The translations under genes were made by a program, and so were the position numbers. Below are positions 57,946 through 64,000 of a stretch of DNA of 64,000 nucleotides, one piece after another. Under the pieces are notes generated by a model. The model was not told the DNA's origin. It was given only the letters and a program-made list of their open reading frames with translations, and searched no databases. The DNA is from Metallyticus violacea (taxonomy: Eukaryota; Arthropoda; Insecta; Mantodea; Metallyticidae). The stretch lies in NCBI GenBank assembly GCA_030762175.1, contig CM060838.1:21200001-21264000 (forward strand). Direction: 5' to 3'. Within the stretch, counting starts at the first letter, position 1; each line of letters starts with the position of its first letter.

Positions 57946-58345
57946 ATGCAGTTATCTCAGACAACGGACATTACACAGAAGCAAATGACAATGGAGCGGT
58001 CACGTCGCAAGAATGCAGGACAGTAGATCTCCATGTGGGACCCCCGGATAGGAGAAAGGACACAAGGCAGACCCAGAAGAAGATGGACAGACCTCTTCAA
58101 GGAACATGCAGGTCAAGAGTAACAAGAGGAAGAGAAAAATGGAAATCTCTTGAGAAGCAACTAGTGCAGTGAGAAATGGAGTAACCAAAGAACAAATCAG
58201 TCAGAGTGTCTTAAACAGCGTACGAACAACTAGCGTGGAATAGCTCACCACGATAGGAAAAAGCGAGCTATCCCTACTCGTTAGGAGGGCTTTGTTCTTA
58301 TGGACACAATAGACTATCATCATCTTTATCTTTATATTTTATATG
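57946..58345 (+). pseudogene. RTE-like LINE 3' end, third copy
   Basis: Nucleotide similarity to 33120-33380 and 850-1170 (CAGTTATCTCAGACAACGGA, AATGGAGCGGTCACGTCGCA, GAGAAAAATGGAAATC). It extends to the genuine 3' end (CTTAAACAGCG, then ATCATCTTTATCTTTATATT). No open frame. It shows the 3' UTR best of the three copies. Confidence 0.78.
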
Positions 58346-59299
58346 CTTGTATTGCATAGTTAAACATATTTGACTCCACCGACTGGTGCGTGCTTACAGA
58401 TGGTTAGCGTTTTAGAAAAGCAATAAATTTGCCAAACTATTTATATCTTTATAACATGCTGCTGGTATTGAAGGAGTAACACAATTTATCAATTGAGGAG
58501 TTAATTACATTTAACTATGTGTTATGCTATTAATATGAACATTAAAATACTTAAAAATACTTGAATGAGACATTCCTTCTTCTGCATATTAAGAAAGCAA
58601 TGAACTTTTTTGCTAATTCCAAGTATTTTGAACTTTAAATTTGGAATAATTCTTGGAGGCTTTCAAAACTGTATCTTGTTGCCTTTCACGTATGTTATTA
58701 CTGAATTCTGTTACTACTGAACGAGTTAGATTTGCACTGGGTTTGCGAGATTTTTAAACAAAAGTATACAATAAGATGTCAAGTTTGTACGCTGAATATA
58801 AATGTAACCTGGCCAGATTTAGAACGAAAATGACTACGAGAGATTTAGAGGGGCTTTCTTACTTTTCTAAATATTTAAAGACGCAGGAAAAGAGTTGATA
58901 ATAGTCATAAAGTTTTAATATGTTATCAAGGAAGAAATTTAACAAACACCAAACCGTCCTGTGCGTTTTTAAAATATATAATGGAACAGTTATTTTTGCT
59001 ACATTTACTATGTTGTGACTACAATGAATAAACAAATTCTGTTGTGCCTCCTTTAACGTGCGATGTTTTCTGTCGATATATCAGTCCGCTTATTCAATAT
59101 CAGCTAGCGGTATATAGGCATTTCTCGCAGGCTAATTTTGTGTGGAATCTTGCCTTTCTGTGACATCGAAATTTTCCTTCCTACGCTTACCTCTAGATAT
59201 CGACATGATTTCCTAATTCTTTCCTTCATCGCTCTATTTGTCGACACATAGTAGCTGGCTACCGCCCTTCGTACAGATAATTACTGCATTTTAAACAAA
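58346..59299. other. Spacer, nothing recognised
   Basis: No coding motif or repeat recognised. Confidence 0.5.
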
Positions 59300-59816
59300 G
59301 CTTTATTTAAACGCGTTCTGACGAGAAATTAAACTCATCTTCAAAGAGGAAATGACATAAGATTTTACAGTGAGGCACCTTTCGGCGAGGTTTGTTATCT
59401 CGCCACGGTGCCATTATCTGGATTTTTATAGGAACAATCCGGCGATACCCACTTCTACGGCTTTATTGTTTTCGATATTTCACGCAGGAAATGGGCCATG
59501 GATCGAAACATATAATAATCTGAAGGCGCAAGATCAGGGCTATATGCCGAGCGTGGTAACAGTTCGATCGATTCCAAAATTAGATTTTTTCCATTGTTAT
59601 TCTAGCGGCATGGAGTGTCGCATTGTCCTGCAGGAAGAGAACTAATATGGGTATCTCAGTCTCAAAACTCATGAACGCGTTCCAATTGTTGAGAATAAAC
59701 AACAGCATCGTCCAGTGAATCACACCTTAAAATTCCGGCAGGTGCATAACGCCGAAGCGATTTTGTTTAGTAAGACGTTGACAGGCTGACAGGAATTGAG
59801 CCGCTGTTTCGAGGTA

Positions 59817-60617
59817 CGAGGGTAGATCCATTAAGTTTCCGGTCTAAACATTTTCTAGGTATGATAAAGACAAAAAGTATACTTCACTTTTCAATATAGT
59901 TACCCTTTATTGCAATACATTTCTGACATCTTTGAATCCACTCCATTGATTCTCTTATGGACAAGGATAGTTTCATCTCCTGTAACAATGGTTTGCAGAA
60001 CGTCTCTCTCGTTGCCACGGCAGAGCTCCAAAAATGCCTGACAACAGATGACTCGTTACTGCTTTTGGACTGAGGAAAGAAGTCTAGGCACCCATCTTGC
60101 ACTAAACTTATTCGTGTTTAAATGTTCATGAATAATTCCAAGGACTGTTGTTTTAGAAAGGCCCAACCTTGCTGCTATTTCTGTAACTCTGAGCCGCTGG
60201 TCTTCCATAATTTCTCCTTCCACAAGAGCGATGTTTTCAGGAGTGAGCACTTCCAAGGGCCGAATTCCACGCTCTTCGTCTTCAAGTCTTTCTCGATCCA
60301 TTCGAAAAGTTTGGCCCATCTTTTGCGGTGGAATATGAGGGGGATGGTTCCCCATATACACCGTCCAATCGCTGTTTAATTTCATTTGAAGTAGGTCCTT
60401 CTTTTGTGAAGAACTTAATAACAGCTGGAAACTCCATTTCGAACATATCACAATCTTCTACACATAGCCTTCTTTATGCAACTATATCTGAACAAAGCGG
60501 AGCGGAAGTTACAGCTACAATTATTTACTTAACAGATAAGGTATGACAGGGGATAAGGGTTTTGTGAAGGCGATAATCCTCTTCGGCGAGGCCGGGAACT
60601 TATGGATGTACTTTCAT
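59817..60617 (-). mobile_element. mariner element nested in the irritans-type relic
   Basis: TIRs: left GAGGGTAGATCCATTAAGTT plus TCCGGTCT, right (reverse complement) GAAAGTACATCCATAAGTTC plus CCGGCCT. A TA lies at 59815-59816; the right flank has no clean TA. 801 bp, so internally deleted. The surrounding transposase reads on through the insertion point. Confidence 0.82.
59884..60470 (-). pseudogene. mariner transposase relic (N-terminus plus C-terminal stub)
   Basis: Starts near 60440 with MEFPAVIKFFTKEGPTSNEI and KQRLDGVYGEPSPS (helix-turn-helix 1). After a frameshift it reads RERLEDEERGIRP, then LTPENIALVEGEIMEDQRL, VTEIAARLGLSKTTVLGIIH and FSARWVPRLL, the second helix-turn-helix and WVPR linker. 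IVTGDET holds the first catalytic Asp. A deletion then removes the second and third, and the C-terminal stub KCIAIKGNYIEK ends at 59884. Confidence 0.85.
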
Positions 60618-61000
60618 CACACACGGCAGTTCTGATGATAAATATTTCACCAATGGGATTCGCGATAAGTTGACGACAGGGCCTGTCCAGGTCTCAAATG
60701 ATGAAGTACAGATCTACAGCTTCTGTATTATTTTTGTGTCTTGATTTGACGATGTATGGTATCTTTTGATGCACCAAGTTTCTGACAACTTAAGAGTACT
60801 TTTCTAAAGCTAAACGTGTATTCTCAATATTCCATATCTTAGTCTTCCAGGACGTGGTGAATCTTGTATTTTCTTCTCCATTATTGAAACGGTCGTTGCA
60901 TTAACAGCACCTTCTCCCTCCCTTCAGCCGCGGTGGCAGCTTTATAATTTTGTTTCCAGTCGTGCTTTAGAAGGACTCAATGTCCTATATACACAAAATA

Positions 61001-62744
61001 ATCCAGGGGTCTGTAAACATTGTCAAACAAAAGAAAGGCATTAAAATCTTATAAAACCAAAATTTATTATATAACAACATAATATAACAGGGAAAAAATA
61101 CATTGAACATTATCACTTGGTAGATAAAAATTAATGGTCATTAAATCTGGAAGAAAAAAAATTCTACTGTAAATTTGTATGTAATTCCTTTTATGTGTAA
61201 TAAGAAAGTAATTAAAAGAAATTAACGTCGCTTTGAGTGCAGGTATTGGGTTTCTCTGCGACGTCTGTAGATTGGGACTGAAACGAAATGGATTTATGAT
61301 GGTGCAAATGAGCTCGGAGTCCTTTGAGCCTTTAAGCTGTCTGACATTTCCTTCTTATGGTAGGGAAAAACTCCGGGAGAAAAAAAAAAAAACTTACTCC
61401 AACAGATTGATCTGACCGGGATTCGAACTCAGGACCTCTGGATTATAGTCACAAGCAATATAGATCACGGAGGCGATCAATGATCCTTATCTTTTTTCTA
61501 AAAAAAAACAACAATATGCGAACTTATTAAACAACTGACTTTATAAATATTCTCATTTTTATTACGACAAAAATGTCTTATTGCGTATGTTGCTCATTAA
61601 AGTCTTTACAATCGAACTGTGTTGTGATGCAACTGCAGTGATTATTATTTTTCAAAATCAAGCATGCAAATTTAGACAGGCAACTCACAAACAAATGCCA
61701 GACTGCTAAAGTTTTATAGAAGAAATGAACACGTTTTTAGTCATAAAGCGTTAATTTTATTACAAAGTGATATTCGCCGCAAAACATTCCTTGCAAATAT
61801 AAATAAAATAAAAAGCAATATATTTTGAAATAAAATTCATGACTTATTCCTAAAACACAATGGGATTATAAAAAAGATTACAGAAATATTAATAAACCAA
61901 ATGAACTAAAAAAATAATTTCCCAATCAACTGCGCTAGAACAAACAATTAGTACTCTTTATTCCCGCCAATAAAACATTAAACTACAGTAAAAAATGAAA
62001 AAAATGGAAAAAATAAGAAAATAACTAGGTAGAATAGTATGAAATAGGTGGCAATGAAGGAAAAAAAGAAAAATATAATCTATGAATATCTTTTGTGAAA
62101 TTCATTAATAAATGAAAGCATTTTGCTATAAATTTAGCTTTATTTATCTGCAAGAAAATGATTACAGTGAGAACATCTGTAAACCTATAATTTAAAAAAA
62201 ATATTTACAAATAATAAACTAACGAATATTTGCAGTGCTACTGGTACAATGCCATAAAGTGCGTAAAAGTTCAGAGGGGTTTAGATATATGGTTCTAAAA
62301 TCTACCAACCGGTTCCATTTTAACAAGCGGAGACGGTAAATAATTCTCAAGTACAGTTTTGGTAAACCCAGATGGCGGCCGATGTACAGTTGCAGGAGAT
62401 TCAAAGGTTCACGTTTTTCTGTATATCTAAGGTGCAAATAATCCATCCAACTCAACTGTCGAAACTATTAAGATATTAAGTGTCTCTGAAATATGAGAAA
62501 ATTGTTTTAGAGCACGAAGTGTCAATGAGAATTGTGAAAAAATTGAAAGCAAAAATTTTTTTTCGATTTGAAGTTGCAGCAACATCTTTTGCTGGCTTTT
62601 GTACAACCGTGGAACGGACATAAGATAATAACAAACTCATTCTAAAAGACCTTTATAGCCCAATATAAAATATCCGCAAAATTCAGCTGTTCCTATCCTC
62701 CCTCCAGCACGCTCAATAAATAAAAGCATTCCTATTCTATTGCT
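61001..62744. other. Spacer with one tRNA-like fragment
   Basis: 61409-61480 on the minus strand contains CTGAGTTCGAATCCCGGTCA, a B-box-like string that may be a SINE head. The rest, including minus ORFs at 62219-62621, is unrecognised. Confidence 0.4.
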
Positions 62745-63178
62745 TGAACCTAATGTTCAAATTCCTCCGTGCATTCGCCCCTCAGCATTTCGCCTCCCAC
62801 TTCATTCGAGTTCACAGTCACTTATTCAGCGTGTCAGTTGCCAGAATCTGGAACTCCCTTCTTCCTGAAGTCAAAGATTGCCGGAGAATAGCACGATTTA
62901 ATTGTCATATCCTCAGTTCTAGGAATCACAATATTAGTGTCTCTCACAACTACACCTAATTTTTCTTCTTTTTAATTTTTTCCCCTTTCCTCCTCTTGCA
63001 TTGAAGAAAAATGATTGAAGAATAATCTTTGTCACTCTCTAACTTTATTACACATATATGCCACATTACCATGTAGACTTTGTTATTTCTGCATTTTTAT
63101 GTGACTAAGTATTATTCGTCTGGTAGAGTGGAAGAGAAGGCCCTATGGCCTTAACCCTTGCCAGGTAAATAAATAAAT
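62745..63178 (+). pseudogene. L2/CR1-like LINE 3' end
   Basis: The frame 62744-62959 reads FAPQHFASHFIRVHSHLF, then SVSVARIWNSLLPEVKD and RRIARFNCHIL. This is the conserved extreme C-terminus of several LINE clades (F-S/V-x-x-A-R-x-WNSLP). A 3' UTR with CCCTATGGCCTTAACCCTTG follows and a (TAAA)n tail ends near 63178. RT absent. Confidence 0.75.
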
Positions 63179-63276
63179 ATAACTAACACGATTGCCTTTG
63201 TTCATCACTTTTACTTACATAGAAAACTTTTTCAACTTTGAAAATGCTGCTGCTTTTAGCCGTTAAATAATTTTAT

Positions 63277-63444
63277 TTAAAAGTGCTCTTTAACATCTCA
63301 GGTCACCAGTTTCCATTCAATTAGGGCGTGAAACGGCCGATAAATTTTGCTCAGAGGTCTCAGGGGATCTATAGATTTACTTCCCTTCCGAAGGAAAAAT
63401 CCATCGGCCCTGGTCGAGATAGAACTCACAATCTTGGGCTTACG
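63277..63444 (-). repeat. SINE1, reverse copy, internally deleted
   Basis: From GTGCTCTTTAACATCTCAGG to GAACTCACAATCTTGGGCTT. The CGGCTTTAC-type block is shortened. Confidence 0.88.
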
Positions 63445-63518
63445 TTACCTTTAACTCTTTTCCTGCTACTGCAGAAAAGCATTGGGCTCATTACAGTTAT
63501 TTAGGCATTTTCTACACA

Positions 63519-64000
63519 CCAGTATTACGCATAGAAAATATTCTGGAGTTCTGGTTTCCTCAGCGGGTATTTCTTATTGTCTTTCACTCCAGGTATGAGC
63601 ACAGAAAATATTTCTGAGTTCCATAGTACTCCGGCAACTATTTCTTATTACGTTACAGTATCTCCAGGTACGAGCTCTAAAAATATTTCTGAGTTCTATA
63701 GTACTCCAGCAGCTATTTCTTATTACGTTACAATATCTCCAGGTATGAGCACTGAAAATATTTCTTAGTTCTATAGTACTCCAGCAGCTATTTCTTATTA
63801 CGTTACAGTATCTCCAGGTACGAGCTCTAAAAATATTTCTGAGTTCTATAGTATTCCAGCAGCTATTCCTTATTACGTTACAGTATCTCCAGGTACGAGC
63901 TCTAAAAATATTTCTGAGTTCTATAGTACTCCAGCAGCTATTTTCTTACAGCATCTCCTGGCATGAACACAGACAATATTGCGGAGCAATGTAGTTTTCT
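63519..64000. repeat. 75-bp tandem array running off the window
   Basis: Units start at 63589, 63664, 63739, 63814 and 63889, each exactly 75 bp, then a 68-bp unit and a partial unit from 63957. A diverged unit starts at 63519. Each begins CCAGGT and contains AATATTTCTGAGTTC, AGTACTCCAGCAGCT and TTATTACGTTACA. Two variants alternate at first: ATGAGCAC-x-GAA and ACGAGCTCTAAA. In one frame each unit encodes 25 residues (PG-x-S-x-x-NISEFYSTPA-type), with a stop in the third unit. Confidence 0.95.

Larger units (their letters stand above)
59300..61000 (-). pseudogene. irritans-type mariner transposase relic, split by another mariner
   Basis: N-terminal part (61000 down to 60618), minus strand: VLLKHDWKQNYKAATAA, GAVNATTVS, SPRPGRL, then LGASKDTIHRQIKTQK and YRSCRSVLHHL. 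C-terminal part (59814 down to 59300): GVIHW, YSQQLERVHE-like sequence, LFLQDNATLHAARITMEKI, SPDLAPSDYYMFRSMAHFLR and NLAER. The order matches irritans-clade mariner transposases. The second (LQDNA) and third (PSDY) catalytic regions are readable; the first is lost. Many stops. Old, dead copy. Confidence 0.78.

Overview
The window looks like gene-poor, AT-rich intergenic or intronic DNA from a large insect genome. This rests on the transposon set: mariner, DUF4817-type Tc1/mariner, pogo, hAT and Crypton DNA elements; RTE-, R1/Jockey- and L2/CR1-like LINEs; a Penelope-like element; and two abundant tRNA-derived SINE families. Microsatellites are long and there are no bacterial-type operons. A polyneopteran such as a cockroach would fit, but that is inference. 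I found no intact host protein gene, no true tRNA or rRNA, and no CRISPR. Almost every readable protein is a decayed transposon protein.

Layout. 0-13.7 kb: an RTE-like LINE 3' end, two DUF4817 elements, a hAT C-terminal relic, a mariner, SINEs of both families and a Penelope-like (PLE) reverse transcriptase. 13.7-17 kb: little recognisable apart from a GC-richer patch at 16.27-16.68 kb. 17-19.3 kb: a 51-bp minisatellite split by a Tc1/mariner relic, then a second relic with clean TIRs. 22-25.8 kb: a pogo-like relic split by a SINE, a Tc1/mariner relic, a MITE and an R1/Jockey-like LINE end. 27-34.4 kb: SINEs, one split by a second mariner, plus an LINE fragment. 35.6-38.2 kb: a Crypton tyrosine-recombinase relic invaded by two DUF4817 elements. 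38.7-43 kb: a MITE and a 1-kb TIR element. 43.6-49.8 kb: five SINE1 insertions, one inside another, then a palindrome of PLE termini. 52-56 kb: a DDE relic, a second copy of the 1-kb TIR element, a SINE and an LINE end. 57.9-61 kb: an LINE end and a mariner inserted inside an irritans-like mariner. 62.7-64 kb: an L2/CR1-like LINE end, a SINE and a 75-bp tandem array running off the window.

The elements form a stratigraphy rather than a pathway. The Crypton and the irritans-like mariner are the oldest layers. DUF4817 elements, mariners and SINEs landed in them, often with readable target duplications. The least described items are the Crypton relic, the two-copy TIR family with a TATA-like motif inside its termini, and the PLE termini with a compensating hairpin followed by GAAA.
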